64,000 nucleotides of DNA, taken from NCBI GenBank assembly GCA_009733575.1, contig ML769388.1:248001-312000 (forward strand), written 5' to 3'. This stretch comes from Gymnopus androsaceus JB14. Lineage: Eukaryota > Basidiomycota > Agaricomycetes > Agaricales > Omphalotaceae. Position numbers and translations under genes: made by a program. The notes under the pieces were generated by a model. It ran no database searches, had not been told where the DNA came from, and was given only the letters and a program-made list of their open reading frames with translations. Positions 34,640 to 47,839 of the stretch are shown in pieces; positions within the stretch are counted from its first letter, which is position 1; each line of letters opens with the position of its first letter.

Positions 34640-35475
34640 TGTTCAAGATAAAAGCAGGAAAGGATTATGAGGGGGATTAGCAATGGTCCATTTACTTCGC
34701 GTAGGTTTCATTTTTGAAATGTCTTACGATTTACATATCCGGGGTAAGTCAACCGCGGAATCATTTATTCTCTTACTCCTCTCTCAGTCGCTGGAACAGC
34801 TTAAAAACAGCTTCAGATTGAATTTATTCTGGTAATATAGACAAGTATGTAGAAGCTGTTACACTCTCAACAGCGATCAAAGAACAAATGCCCTAACCGA
34901 ATGGAATCCAAGGTCACAGCAAGATCGGGTCAAAATGCAGACACTACCGGGATGTAGATGTAGCGGAAGGAGACAAAGTCCTTGAAGGAGAGACAGAGTC
35001 GGAACGGTGACTTGAATACCCATCAAGTTAGTGGTCAGAGTCCGAGCCTCAGGCGGCAAACTAGTCCGGTCGACATCGGGAAACGAAACAATCACCGGCT
35101 CTAAAATGTCTGCAGGAACCGTCACGGAGTCGGAGATGGATTTTGAACGGTCTTTGCAGAGGTCGTGGATGCAGTCGAAGTTCAAGAAGAAAAATCACAC
35201 AGCTAGTAAATGGTGGATTAAGTTCGAGGTATAGATCCAAAAGAAAATGATGCGAAGAAATGCTCAACATTACCAGTTGAGAGCAACAATAGTAGAATAA
35301 ATTTACAATACATGCGATAATGCTGAAACGAGGAAAAGAGAGACGCTCCCAGTCCCATGCATATGTAACTTGAAAAGATGAGTAGTCGAAAACAATGAAG
35401 ATACTGAAGGAAAACAACAATAATAAGGATAATTATCTACATATTAACAAGGGAAGTGCAACTATAAGGCACACT
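34640..35475. other. Intergenic region with a weak minus frame
   Basis: 836 bp between the pantothenate kinase start and the stop of the large disordered gene. A 102-codon minus frame at 34877-35185 (ILEPVIVSFPDVDRTSLPPE) is protein-like in part but overlaps a second equally long frame and has no clear splice partner. It may be 3' UTR of the large gene. No confident gene. Confidence 0.4.
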
Positions 35476-38400
35476 TCACGAATCGTTATGCATACCCACC
35501 GTCGTATATGGATATGACAACGTGCCCAGCTTCATCTTTGGAGAGACCATCTCAAACTGTGATGAATCTATACTTGGACGAGACTCACTATCGTCGTCAT
35601 CCACCGTAAGTCTATCGGATTGAGAGTCGAGACTCATTTTCCGGAGACCATCAGAATCCATCCCCAGCTTTGCATTGGAACCCAAACTCGGGCTCTGCGC
35701 CAAGTCGGTTTGCAATGGCGGAGAGCCATACGAAGTTTGTGATGATGATGGACTGTTCAGCGACAGGAAAGAGGAGACGTCCGTCACAGATGTGAGTTTC
35801 GAGTCGGTCGAGGAAGTTGTTAGGTGAGATCCTGTCCGAAGGTGTTCAGCTGGCCCTCGAGAGGAGAGAAAGTGTTCAGGAATGCTAGGGCTGGGTGGAA
35901 TATCCGAGATGCTACTGGAAGAAGGGCGAGACCCAGTGCTGAGGCTTGGTGCCCGCGGTCGGGCTATACCGTTGGATGTTGTACGTTCCATGCTGGAGCG
36001 GGGAGGACCAGAGGGATCTGACGGTTCACCGTTCTGTTGTGCAGCTGCAGCGGCCTTCCATTTCAGGATCGACTTCCTGACATTAGCCTTGCTCATCATG
36101 GAGTTGGCCGGAGATGGTGCCCTGTTCGACGAGGCATCAGTTGTAGGGACGTTGTTCATGCTCACGCTCATCTTCCTGGGCGGTGGTCTCTTTGACGGCA
36201 TAGGATAAGGGCTTTCCTGGTCAAATCTCATGCGGTCTCCGCCTGCTGGCCGAGATTGCAATCCGGCCTGCATTTGGGCAGCAATGATAGGCATTGGAGC
36301 GGGTCTCCCGTTCTCAGGATGCAAAGGCATTGCCAGCTGCTCGGGAATATCAGGGATATAGAGTTCGTCTTTCGACGGTCTGGATGGCCTGATGGGGACG
36401 GCGGAAGGTTGGGGTAAGTTTTCAAGAGAATGAGGGGAAGGAGCACGGCCTGAGGGGATAGTCGGTGTTGGTGAAGGGTTTAAAGACCTGCCATCGTCAG
36501 CTGGAGGTCCAAAAAATGGGACTGCCGGAGACTCCGGAATGGGGGTGGACGGTATACTCGAAACTGAATTCTTGTTGCTCTTCCTCCAAAGCTTTTTAAT
36601 ACCCTTCATGCTTATCACAGTCGATCTGCTCCCAGATTTGCCGAGACTTTCCCTACTGCCTGCACTCGTTGTAGATGACCCTGACACGCTCTGGGTTATG
36701 GAGGGAGGGAGTTCAATGTGATCCTTTGATGAATCTGCCGAGAAGCGACTCGATGCTTCGCTTGTCCGTGGAGCAGTCTCTTTGTACGCTTGTGACTGCC
36801 TTTGTTGGCTATTCTTGATCAGCTTGTCCACTGATCCACCAACGGGTACCGCATCCCAAACCTTGATGTTCTGGCGGTTACCGTCGAACTCTGGTGTAGA
36901 GGAAAACCTTCCAAATGGATCCGGTGACAACGGTATCACAGGTGAATTAGAATCGCCCTCGGCTGAAGAGGAACGGTTCATGGATGGGTAGAAAAGCTTT
37001 TCCTCCTCAGCCTCTTTGCGTCTTTGCAATGTTTCGACAGAAATACTCCCACTACGACCGCCAAGCGAGTCCTGACGTCTGAATGCATTAGGTGCAAAGG
37101 TTGAGGCACCATTCAAAGCAAGTCGTGGCGGGGAAGTGCTAGCCGATTCTGCGCGAGATCGGCGAAATGATAGTCTGTCTTCGCTTTCCTCGTTCAGGGA
37201 TGAGAATGGGACAGCAGGCCACTGCGCTTGGGGAGATGTACTGGTAAGATATTAGTCAATAGGTAGTATACGAACTCTGGAAGAAAAAACTCACGGAGTG
37301 GCATTGGAATCTCCTTTAAAGCTCTCCTTTCTTGGGGTCGGTGGTAGAACATCAGAATTTAATAAAACTGGAGTACCGTGGCCACTGGAAGGAAGTCCCA
37401 AGTACGGCGATCCAGGGCTGTGGATAGGCTGCTCACTCTCGAGATCCATTTTGAGTGCGCGAGGCGACAGTTGAGCAAGATTCTGGGGAACGATCAATAA
37501 ACGACTTCAGGAGAAGAATTAAACACTCACCCGTTCAAGTTTATCCAGCTCGGCTGAGAGAATGTACTGACTTCTTCTCCGGTCATGAGGGTCGTTCTCA
37601 TCGAACTGTCCAAGGAAAATGTAGCTGTTACTCGGATATAAATGATGCGGTCTTACCTCTCCCAAGTCGAAATCGTCATAAACACCACCAATTCGCTTCT
37701 CCGTTTCATGTGGATTCTTCAATTTCGCATATCCTTCACCCGAGTCGTTCTCTGCATCTAAATCGTCTTCGTATTTCACTCCACTCAACTCATCAGGAGA
37801 TACGCCCTTCAGGTAGGGTAAGCTACTACTGCTTGCTTGGCCGTTGAGCGAATTTGCAGAGTTGAGCGGACTGGGGATGTTCAGCTCCTTGCTTGTAGCA
37901 CCACCAGCAGGATGAAGAACCAGGGGAGGAGGTATATGTTTCCGCGACACAGAGTTGGGGCGATCTATCGGGCTCCCCATCTGCGCCATAATTTGTGAGA
38001 TTTCCTCGGCGCCCTTGGTGAGTTCGCTCTGCTCTAAGTTATCATCTTCGGGTTCATCTTCATCCTCATCCAGGTCCTCCGCAGTTAGAGCGAGATCGTG
38101 CGCCTTTTTGATTCGTGGTCGTGAACCTTTGAGATCTGCCCAAGTATCAGCATCTGTTCCAAATACGTCTTGGAGAGGGTCTAATCGCCGAAATTTTCAG
38201 GAAACGCCGATAGAGCAGAATCGAAGGCATGAAAAAGATATAGAAGTAAAAACTTACCTGGTCCAGAAGTGGATAACACCCGGGCGGTCTCGTTTTCGTC
38301 TCCAATATCTTCTTCTTCCTCTTCACTTTCATCATCATCAGAGAGTGGTTCGTATCCTTCGGTATTTGTCTGGTCTTTGAGCGAAAATAATGATACTGGG

Positions 38401-39608
38401 CTGGCTGTTTGTGCCCGTCCAGTTAATTTTAGTCGCTTCGGGAGATCATCCGCAGAGGTATTAGATTTCTCTTTTCCTTTCCTCACTTTCCGCCGTTTAG
38501 CCCACGGTTCGTACCAGCCAGCCTTCCTCCTATCAATATCGAATTCCACTTTTGCAAGGATTGGCATGAGTGAGGGAGAGTTCAAGCCTGGCAAAGGAAG
38601 GGAGTTGGCTCGGAGGAAATGAACGTCGGAATCGGTGCTATCAAGGGAGTTGGAGTGAGATGTAGGAGGAGTGTCAGTGCCCGGTCCATCAGACATTGGT
38701 GAACGAGACCTAAAGGCAAGTGTAGAGGCACTGGAGGGCGTAGATGGAGATGGATATGATCCAGCTTGACTAAGAGCTGTCTCTGACCTATTGCCTCCAT
38801 TTGCCATGAATGGCCGTAATGGAGACACCGGTATCGGTGAATCACTGTCCACTTCTAGAGATGACAATGTACCTGCCAGTGCATGAGGAGGTAAAAGCAT
38901 CTCGTCACGCTCTGCCTTCCAAACCCGGGTCCATAGATGTCTCCAAATATCATCAGATAATCTAGGACCTGGCTCGCTCTCGTCTTCACCTTCCGCACCA
39001 GTTGGAGTGTTTTGGTCACTGGGAGTGCTTGTAGAGTTTACAAGATATAAAACAATACCTGTCGTGCTAGGTAATGAATACTCCTTTGCTATGGCCCATA
39101 ACTGAGCCTGAAGCGTTGGATGCACTGGAACCAGAGTACCTCTACGGAATTGTGAGTGATATCCTGAGCCTGAAGGGACATTATCCAGCAACTGGGAGTT
39201 GTGAGGGAGATACATGGGCGGAATAACGTGAAGGAGGAACTTGGAAGTGAAGGTATAAGGGGTTCCAGAGTTCATAATGCTACCAGCTGAGGAAGGAGTA
39301 GGAGAACGTCTAAGTGACGCATAAGCATCGCGAATCGAAGCATAAGCATCTGGAGTGTTCAGAGACTGCGCTGAGGGGAAGGACGGAGAGGGGATTAAAT
39401 AGGGACTTGGTGTTCTATCCCTTTCTTGTCTCTTGTAAACTGGAATTGGTGTCGAAACACCCAAAGCATTTGCCAGCTTTGCTAGTCTATGAGGGGGTAA
39501 GGGAGCTTTGGGCGGAGCCCAAGTTGGAGAAAGGGAAGTTGTAGTTGCGGAGGTCGGAGTAGTATGTGCATTATCTAAAGAACCAGACGTGTCGTTCGTC
39601 GAAGACAT
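35476..39608 (-). CDS. Very large Ser/Pro-rich disordered protein of unknown function
   Basis: Five or so exons, about 1,300 residues, from ATG 39608 (MSSTNDTSGSLDNAH) to the stop at 35476. I do not recognise a family. A possibly folded region near residues 130-250 reads TFTSKFLLHVIPPMYLPHNS, PTLQAQLWAIAKEYSLPSTT and DDIWRHLWTRVWKAERDEML. A basic stretch, WYEPWAKRRKVRKGKEKSN, could be a nuclear localisation signal. An acidic patch (SDDDESEEEEEDIGDENE) follows. The C-terminal 540 residues are one exon, almost all Ser/Pro/Thr with many S-P and T-P sites, plus a basic helix KGIKKLWRKSNK and RKSILKWKAAAAAQQNGEP. Such composition suggests a phosphorylated scaffold or regulator. The long continuous frames and conserved splice sites make it a real gene; function is open. 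Confidence 0.75.
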
Positions 39609-40456
39609 TGCTGAATAAAGTTTCAATATAGAGAGAAAGGAATATGGCTTTCTGCGCACCTGTAAGTTGACAAGGATCAGTCCGTCAAGCCTAGTCCGTA
39701 TGAATGTTTCTCCAAGGCCAGTAGATGTTCAACAATGCGGATATTCCAGAGCTAATGCGGCCAATGTAGAGCGAAGCTTAAAAAGAGTGAATGATTGTCG
39801 TTAGATTAGCATCTAGAGGACGTAAAGGTGCAGCAAGCAATCGACTACTGGGAGTCTCGGAGGAAAACAAGCACTAACAACTTTACTTCCAACGTCGATT
39901 AAGCGCTCAAAATTAAAATTTCGCCACTCAGCGCTCTTATTGCGTTTTAGGGGGAAACGCTACCCAACTGAACCTCTTCTTTCTCCAAACGCCCTCCTTG
40001 CTGAGGAACAGCCGCATAAGTATCAGTGATGTACATAGTAGTGACACCTATCACTTCTTCTCAATGCACTTGATTTCAGCTTCGAAACCATACTCCACTT
40101 TCTCAGCTTGAAACATGTCACTGATAGGTGTTGATGAAACCTGCTGGAGCGATCCGAAGCGGTGTTTCTTGTCCGTCCCACTGAAAACACGGCAAGGGTA
40201 TGGTAGAATTACACGAATAAAAGGCTCTGCTAAAATCACGGACCTCAGCTAGTAATGAAAGAGGTAACGGACCAGAAAGATATAAGTAAAGAGCAAGAAG
40301 AAGTAATACTACTATGGACCAATAGTAATTCAAGAAATCCCGCCTTCCAGAGAACGAAAAAAGTAACACGAATACGAACATCGACGATCCACACAATAAT
40401 ATATAACTTACAGATGACACTTCCGAAATGTTAAGATAGCAATAAACACGTTGGGC
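39609..40456. other. Intergenic region
   Basis: 848 bp between the start of the large disordered gene and the chitin synthase stop. A 62-codon minus frame (40051-40239, ending QAEKVEYGFEAEIKCIEKK) has a protein-like tail and may be a terminal exon, but no upstream exon could be assigned. Otherwise likely promoter and chitin synthase 3' UTR. Confidence 0.4.
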
Positions 40457-43400
40457 TCACAGGCCGAAAAGCCTGAACGCAAGGTACAAGAACGATCCAG
40501 CAAACCGGATCGCGGAAAGACCCGCCCTAAAAAGTCAACCAAGGTTAGTAGTGACCTGGCATAGTCAAGAGAAGAAGGATGATGCTCACAAGGACCAAAA
40601 CAAAAATGTCAAGTAGGGGTTGAATGTAGAGTTGTCCGCATCTTGGACATGCTTCTTCCACCCAGGTTATGAAAGCGGTAGAAGTGAAAACAATGATCAT
40701 CGCCCTATCACGGAAATGAGTAATTGTACACCAGCACGATTGGACGAGATACTAACATGTTAGTTCCAACCCAGGCCAGCACGACGTTCGTTCTCGAGTT
40801 TCGGTCATGATCAGCCTGCTTGGTGGCGGCATCACGGTGTTCCTTTTCTTCTGGGGGCTTGATCTTCATGGAACCCCTTGCTGCGAGCCAAAGCTGATCA
40901 ACGTCCTCCTTTTGCGTGACGACCTCCACCTCCATAAGTTCCTTGCCTCCCTCGCCCTTGACTTTCTTGGCTCCACCAAGGTCCTTTGCAGCACCATTAT
41001 CACCCTTGGTACCCCATGTAACGTCATGCAAATTACACATAGCGTACATCACTGGACGCGTCGTCAGTCAACGAAAAAAAAAAAAAGAGTAGAGGAAACG
41101 CACTGAGAATGTTGACATAACTGGGCAAGAAGAACAAGTACTGAATGAAACTGGTGAACATGTGCCAAGGTTCAAAGTGCATGAACGAGCTGATAAAGTA
41201 GAGACCGTAGGTGGCAGCCAGAGAGATAACGATATCCAACAGCGCGGGAGTAGTCCTGACGAGCGTAGGGAAATCCTCCCATCCGGCAACTGTGTGGGGT
41301 ACCGCGAGATACACGGTGTATCCTGCACAGTAAAGCGTGACGATGTTGCATAATCCAAAGAGGAATATCGCCCCCGAGTATATCCATTTTGAACCCTAAT
41401 TAGAACGTTAGTAAGATGAGAGGCGCGTAGGGTGAAACTGGGTGACTAGCCTGAGGACGATTGCCCAAGGAACAGACCAAGACGACAAAGAGCAAGGCGA
41501 TGTAAAGCTTGAGGACGACTTCAAAGACGTCCTTTCCAGCTCCTGCAGCCATGAAACTGAAAGGATCGTCTTTCGTAGTGGATGTTGCCGAAGAAACCAA
41601 CTAGGAAACCTGATCAAGGCACAGCGATTACGACCAAAGGAGCGCACTCACGAAGAAGAAAGCAAGGTAAAAGTTAGCCAAAGAAGTCCAAGTGAATATA
41701 AGCTGGACAGCGTTGTAAATAAATTCAATCTAGAGGCAGACATTAATTTGCTATCGAGAAAAAAAAGACTCAGTCATTCTGTACGCACTGTCAAAATAAT
41801 TTTCCTGAAAAAGTTTTGACCAGAAGTCCAAATCCTCCACCAGTACACAGTCGAATGGATAGAAGCGAATAGCGAACCGTTCAACCAACGCCGACGTTGG
41901 GAGATGAATTCGGGGACAGATGCTGGCACATCAGTCGATGCTTTCGCACTCTTGACGTACATTAACCTCCATCCTTCTCTTTTCTTGGTTACAATTTCGA
42001 AACACAGAATACGATCTTCTGCGAGATACATGTTCCTCTCGAATAGGCCTGCTCCGTTTGCTCCACCTCCGTGCATTGTCTCTCCCTTGAAGTACGAGGC
42101 CAACGGGCCTTTACCATCTGGGCCGTTTTGCAGAGCGGCGTAACGGTAAGCGGAGAAGGCACCGGGAAGCACAGAAATGTAGCCAAAGACAGACTAAGCG
42201 GTGTGAATTTCATAAAGCAAGTTCTGAGTAGTTGAAATACCTACCTCGAGTGGTTTGTCCAGTATGTTGGACATCTTGTATTCGAAATTCTGGGAAGCGG
42301 CCAACGGGCTGGTTAGTAGAAGAGAGCATCCTCGACCAGTATCAACGCAAATCCTAGGGATGCTGTTAGTTGATAGACTGAGCCAGAAACAACTTTGACC
42401 TACTCTCCACAAGCTCCTCCAACGCCAGAATGCTTGTCAAAGCACTTCCAGAGCTCATAGATGGAAGTACCGGTGGGTTTGGTACCAACATCAAGGAGGA
42501 TACAAACTATGAAAGTTTAAGATACATAAAAAATATTAGCAAAAGTTGAGCTTACCATTCGGCTTGATGAGAGGACCAAAGGCATTGAAGAACCACCGAT
42601 GACTGTTTAATTTCTTCTTGTTCTGTTCCTTCAAGCAGAATATGATCTGTACGGGGCATCCTGTTTGTGAAACTTCGCCAAGCTCGGTGACCATCACACT
42701 GCTTGTGTACTCGAAAATATCTGTAACATGGTGAGAATAGACCAATAGCAGGAAAGCGCGACTTACGCGCGGTGACATCCTTTCCCCCAACAGAATCCTA
42801 GAAGCAGCAGTCAGTTAAAGGACAAAATGGGCAGCGACGAGTGAGCGCTAATGACGGAGCGGTAAACCGTCGCAAAGTACAAGGCGCTTAGCTCTCTCAA
42901 ATTTGAAAGACATCATCTCACCTTGGCGATCCCATCTATATAGCACCCCATCTTTAAATGATAGCGTTAATAAAGCTGTAGCGAAACGGGCAAGAAAGTC
43001 CGCACCAAGCTGAGGACTTGTAGAGTTCTCTTGTTGATCTTGCTACGTCCGTCGGAAACGACGCAAACGACAACCTTCTTCCAACCTTCTGGTCCCCACA
43101 TCTTGGACTTTGATCGGCCACAGAGATGGGCAATGTTTTTCAGAACACTATCATGATTGATGAGAAATAAATCAGTCAAGTGAGATAAGACAGACGACGA
43201 CGACGACGACGGACGACTCACGCATTCATCGTCTTGGTAAACAAAACCTCATCTTCATTGTACATGGTCATGACAATAAAGAGCTCTGTATGCCTTCCCA
43301 AAAGATACGGCCTAAGCGAATACCGAGACTTCATGAAATCATCGGGGTCGCAAGTCGCGGCCGTGTACCGCATCTTTGAGAATTCCTCCACATCATGGCG

Positions 43401-43844
43401 GCCATTGGGGACGATATGAGTGGATACGGGTACATCAAGTACCAAATTTCCTTGGAAGAGTTCGACCTGTTTGACGGTACGGCCTTTGAGCATTTGATCT
43501 CGGGCAACCGAGTAGGCACCAGTGCTCTGAGCGTGGTACACGCCAGGCCTCGATGCCGGAGGGTAGTTGTTGTAATTGTTGTTGTTCTGGTATCCGTAAG
43601 GCATGGAGGGAACATTAGGGACCTGGCTCATCTCATTGGGGTTGAGATGGGCCTGAGAGCCGTTATGGGTGGAAGTATATGATTTTGTTTCCCAGTTGGA
43701 CTGGTTGTCGTATTCGTTATAGTAGCCATTGTCGCCCTGGTTCAAGTGGGCATTGGAGGTGTTGTAATTTGCATAATAATTCTGCTGTTGCGGCTGCTGC
43801 TGCTGCGAATAGTAAGGATCGTGGTTTTGCTGGTGATAAGCCAT
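40457..43844 (-). CDS. Chitin synthase, division 1 (class I-III type)
   Basis: Polymerises UDP-GlcNAc to chitin at the plasma membrane. Start 43844 gives an Asn/Gln/Tyr-rich disordered N-terminus ([20 protein letters not shown]). The chitin synthase N-terminal segment, [20 protein letters not shown], follows, then the catalytic domain: [60 protein letters not shown] and [18 protein letters not shown]. Then [15 protein letters not shown] (the EDR motif) and [13 protein letters not shown], which carries the diagnostic QRRRW. After that are at least six membrane segments ([41 protein letters not shown]) and the last exon, [20 protein letters not shown], with stop TGA at 40457-40459. About a dozen introns, no frame breaks seen. 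Class within division 1 is not resolved. Confidence 0.95.
43193..43210. repeat. (GAC)6 microsatellite in chitin synthase intron
   Basis: Six GAC units, followed by one more interrupted unit, immediately inside the 5' end of a chitin synthase intron (GTGAGTCGTC on the coding strand). Length change here would not affect the protein but may affect splicing. Confidence 0.75.
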
Positions 43845-45490
43845 ATTTAAAGGCTGGAGAAACGATCAACGCCTTCCTTTGGTTTCTTGGTGGTGAAGGT
43901 GTGGGGAAAGGGAGTGGACGGTGTCGTTTAGGACCCTAGCGAACGATTGACGACGGAAACTAAGACGGAAGTTGAAGAGAAAATGTATATGTATCCAATT
44001 TTGGCCATGTGGTGATTGATCACAATTTGATCGCTATACGCAGCATTTTCGCAGTTTGCTGGGCTTGGAAACAAACGTTCTACTTTGCAATGGAGGGGGC
44101 TCTACTACAATAATAGCATTATAACTAATATCTAGTACAAGCAAGCAATATTTCCTTCAAAATGGAGTACATTTTACTGTAGAATTTGCGGCCACGTCGC
44201 TTCAAACCTGCTTAAATAAGGTTAGCATTTGGCTCTAAAGTCCGCTTGAGGATTTGTCTCTGCGCGACCAATTCAGTTGGCGACGAGGCGATAGCGCCCT
44301 GCTGCCCGACGCTATCACAGCAAGGAGCTGTAAGCCTGTAACATGGTGTTGAACCTGAAACTACCGTATAGGAGAAAGAAGATAAAAGATGTCTCCCAAT
44401 CGCGTCGGCATTGCGGTCCCAAGTCCGTGAACCCGCAAAATCGGAGGCTCGTGGAGATTTGAAGCGTTCAAAGTCCTACGGTCCGATGAGTTGAAAGACC
44501 GTATGCTCGCGAATCCAAGTAGGATGTTCACCGGGCCCGAATCTCGATTGCGCAGAGGCAGACTTTAGGGGGAAAGGATGCTTGTATGCTGCTTACTGAC
44601 AGTGGCACCCAGACGACGAAGAACATACAAGCGCCACAGGACCCTCATCCCTGCAGGCCGGAAGAATCAAGGGATCAAGGAGATGGATCGGATCGAACCG
44701 ATATCAATGCCATCGCGATACAGAAGGACCAAAGTGCGGTGAATCACCAGATCAAGAGGAGGGTCGACATTTCCGGAATACTAGAGAAAGAAGAAAGTGA
44801 TCACGAAGAGAATGATATGTATGTATGTATCGTTGGGGTGGTGAATCGATTAATCTGTCAACTGGCAGTGTCAAAGTCAGCTGCAAACGTTGCCGGCCCA
44901 AATGAAATATTCTCCTCGCTGAGCTCCTCAGAAGGTGAGATACAGAAAGAATAATACTTTGAGTAAGTAGATAAGTATTATTATAACGGTGAAATTAAAA
45001 AAGGTCATTTTGAGTTTCATAATTTGTAAGCGATGAGGTGAGAATAATACAAGGCGCTGGCCAGGGCTTGTTCTCTTTCTTCCACGATCTCTCAGTCTCC
45101 TCTCTCAATCTATATACTTTTCTCATTACAAGCTCATATTTCTTTTCTGTAAGTATTTTCTTAATATTCTTCGGCCTTTTCTTGCCCCAAAAGCCCGCAT
45201 TTAGCTGGTGACGCCTCGAGGCCCCATGCTTGAAAAGCTGGCTGCAGAGCTTGGAAGAAGGGCGCATTGTTCTTTCCTGCCAACTAGTTGTATAGTTGGA
45301 AGCTGGACTGCCCATTCTACAGCGGTCGTTTTTACGTGGTCATCGGCTGAACCGGCCACACCTTTTCCTTGCGGCACTACAAAAGCCGTCTCCTTACTCG
45401 CCTCTTATCTGCACTCTTTTCCCCCCCCTCGAATACTAATCGATTTATTATTTACAGTTTTCTCTCTGAATCGCTCCATTTGTTTTGTCA
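43845..45490. other. Divergent intergenic region with a weak plus-strand candidate
   Basis: 1.65 kb between the divergent chitin synthase and casein kinase genes. A 122-codon plus frame at 44586-44954 (KRRVDISGILEKEESDHEEN, IFSSLSSSEGEIQKE) is acidic and contains a possible GTATGT...GGCAG intron (44818-44870). Upstream, 44380-44560 has short protein-like stretches in three frames (for example FEAFKVLRSDELKDRMLANP). A small spliced gene is possible but no consistent model emerged. The part next to 45491 is a C/T-rich core promoter (CCCCCCCCTCGAATAC near 45421) for casein kinase. Confidence 0.35.
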
Positions 45491-46754
45491 ATGGCAGAAC
45501 AGTCGTCTCACAGATTAGACCTCCGTGTGGGTGGGAAGTACAGACTCGGCAAGAAGATCGGTTCAGGCTCTTTTGGTGCGTATTGCTGCTTTCTAGCTCG
45601 CTCTCTGCAATTTCTTATATTATTTTCAGGGGACATCTACCTGGGGATCAACATCATCTCAGGAGAAGAAGTCGCCATCAAGCTCGAGTCTGTCAAGGCC
45701 AAGCACCCGCAGCTTGAATACGAATCAAAAGTTTACAAGACGCTGGCCGGAGGCGTCGGAGTCCCATTCGTTCGCTGGTTTGGAACCGAATGTGACTACA
45801 ACGCAATGGTTCTTGACCTCCTAGGTCCTTCTCTTGAGGACCTCTTCAACTTTTGCAACAGAAAGTTCAGTCTCAAGACTGTTTTGCTTTTGGCCGACCA
45901 ACTTGTGAGTCATCTTTCGACCCCTTCGACAGCTTTTAAGGCGCTTACGCTACTCCATCAGATTTCCCGCATTGAATACATCCATTCTCGCAACTTCATT
46001 CACCGTGACATCAAACCCGACAACTTTTTGATGGGCATTGGCAAGCGAGGCAACCAGGTCAACGTTATCGACTTTGGTCTTGCAAAGAAGTTTAGGGACC
46101 CGAAAACCCATCTTCACATTCCCTACAGGGAGAACAAGAACTTGACCGGTACTGCTCGCTACACCTCTATCAACACTCATCTCGGAGTTGAGCAGGCTCG
46201 TCGTGACGACCTTGAATCCCTCGCCTACGTCCTCATGTACTTCCTCCGTGGTGCTCTTCCGTGGCAAGGTCTCAAGGCTGCCACGAAGAAGCAAAAGTAC
46301 GACCGCATCATGGAGAAGAAGATGACGACCCCTACCGACCTTCTTTGCCGTGGATTCCCCAACGAATTCGGTATCTTCTTGAACTACACTCGTGCTCTTC
46401 GCTTCGACGACAAGCCCGACTATTCCTACCTCCGCAAGCTCTTCCGCGATCTCTTTGTTCGTGAGGGCTACCAGTACGACTACGTCTTCGACTGGAGTGT
46501 CCAAAGGAACCAGGAAGATGGTGCGAGCGGCAAGGCTACACCTGGACGTCGCAAGGTCGTCCAGGAGGAGGATGAGCACCGCCAGAGCGACCGGATGTAA
46601 GGTTGATTTACTTTTCTTACTACACAACCCCTTCTTACATTAATGTTTCCCTTGTAGGCTTCGCTCTCACACTCGTCAGGCCCAACAGGGCGCTCCCGCT
46701 GGTGCTGTCGGGCAACAGCGAGGTACCCGTGGTCGTGACGCAGAGCTTTGGTAA
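45491..46754 (+). CDS. Casein kinase 1 (Hhp1/Hrr25, CK1-delta type)
   Basis: Ser/Thr kinase acting in DNA repair, vesicle traffic and cell-cycle control. Exons 45491-45575, 45630-45904, 45962-46596 and 46658-46754 encode 363 residues with no frame break. The glycine loop is [15 protein letters not shown] and the Lys is in VAIKLES. The CK1 signatures are [32 protein letters not shown] (catalytic loop), [20 protein letters not shown] with the CK1 DFGLAK, and [20 protein letters not shown] with SIN in place of APE. The tail is short and basic/Gln-rich ([20 protein letters not shown]), similar in length to Hhp1. A 225-codon frame on the opposite strand at 45950-46627 is a shadow of the biased codon use. 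Strong, uniform codon bias suggests high expression. Confidence 0.95.
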
Positions 46755-47839
46755 ATTAACACTCGTCCGGCGGTCTGGTTTTGTTTGCGCGTTTCAAGTT
46801 TTGGGCGATGTGGGGGTGGAGGGAAGGTGCTTGGAGTATCGCCCAGTCAATCGTGGTATCCGGTCCGGTGAGGTTGTCATCGTGGCCGCTTGCGGGTGAG
46901 AGCATGCAGAGGGGAGGCAACGACTATAGGCATGTTCGGAGGCTGGGGTTATTCGGCTAGGGCACGCCAAGTTCGGGCGGTCCTAGCAGGGGGAGAACGC
47001 CAAGGTTTTTCTCATAATAATCCTGGCTGGCCAGCACTATATCTCCCATCATCTCGTCATTGCTGCCGCCTGGGTTGATGTGGTTCTCATGCAAGGAGAG
47101 GGGAGCGTGGTTTCGAATCTACATTAGACCTGCAACATAACTCGGCTCAAGAATCGCCCTTCTGTTATCCTGAATACGGACGCTAGTTTCTTTTCACGCT
47201 GGTTTTACTTCCTAATCCTCGGAGAGGGAAGGATCTCTAGCCGCCTTATTTCCTTTATTATTCTCGTCATGATTATGTATCCCCCCAGCGCCCGTATATT
47301 TCTGTTTCTAGTTCCCAAGACATGATCTTCCACCCACCGACATCTCGTTCTTCACATTCTGTACCTACTAAATTTTATGGTTCCACACACTCCTTATTCC
47401 CTTTCTTTCTTTTTCACTCGGGTTCTCTGATTGCCTTATTATATAGTCCTCTCATTTGCCATCTCTGCTTTGGTTTTTAACCATTGTCGACGGTGTGTAA
47501 GTGGGAGAGGGCGCCGCGTCTGTAGTGGTTGGATGTGGCGTGCAAGGACAACATTTGGGAAGGTGGACATTTACTTTGACATCTTTCTTCTTTTTGCTAC
47601 GAACTGACGATTTTCGTATCCTTGTCGCTCTTTATTTACCTGCTCTGGCGCATGCTACTGTGTTTTACTGCTATAAATTTACTCGTTGTTGTACGTTGAA
47701 CGTTGAATGCTTACTGGAAGCTCCGAGTTCATTTTCAAGCCGCTTTGGCTTGAGCGCTTATACGCTACTTAGACGCTCGGCCCAACCTTACACGTCGACG
47801 CACATCACGAAAAAAGTCGAATTCCCTACTGGCCTCGCT
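46755..47839. other. Intergenic region
   Basis: 1.1 kb between casein kinase and gamma-COP in the same direction. Pyrimidine-rich from about 47330 onward, fitting the SEC21 promoter and leader. The long frame beginning at 47501 is just the upstream in-frame extension of SEC21 exon 1. Nothing else supported. Confidence 0.5.

Noticed and set aside
45950..46627. 225-codon open frame on the minus strand
   Set aside because: It is antisense to casein kinase 1 exons and results from their biased codon use; no domain and no splice logic of its own.
47105..47130. GGTTTCGAATCT resembling a tRNA T-loop
   Set aside because: No paired acceptor stem or D-arm upstream; no cloverleaf could be drawn.
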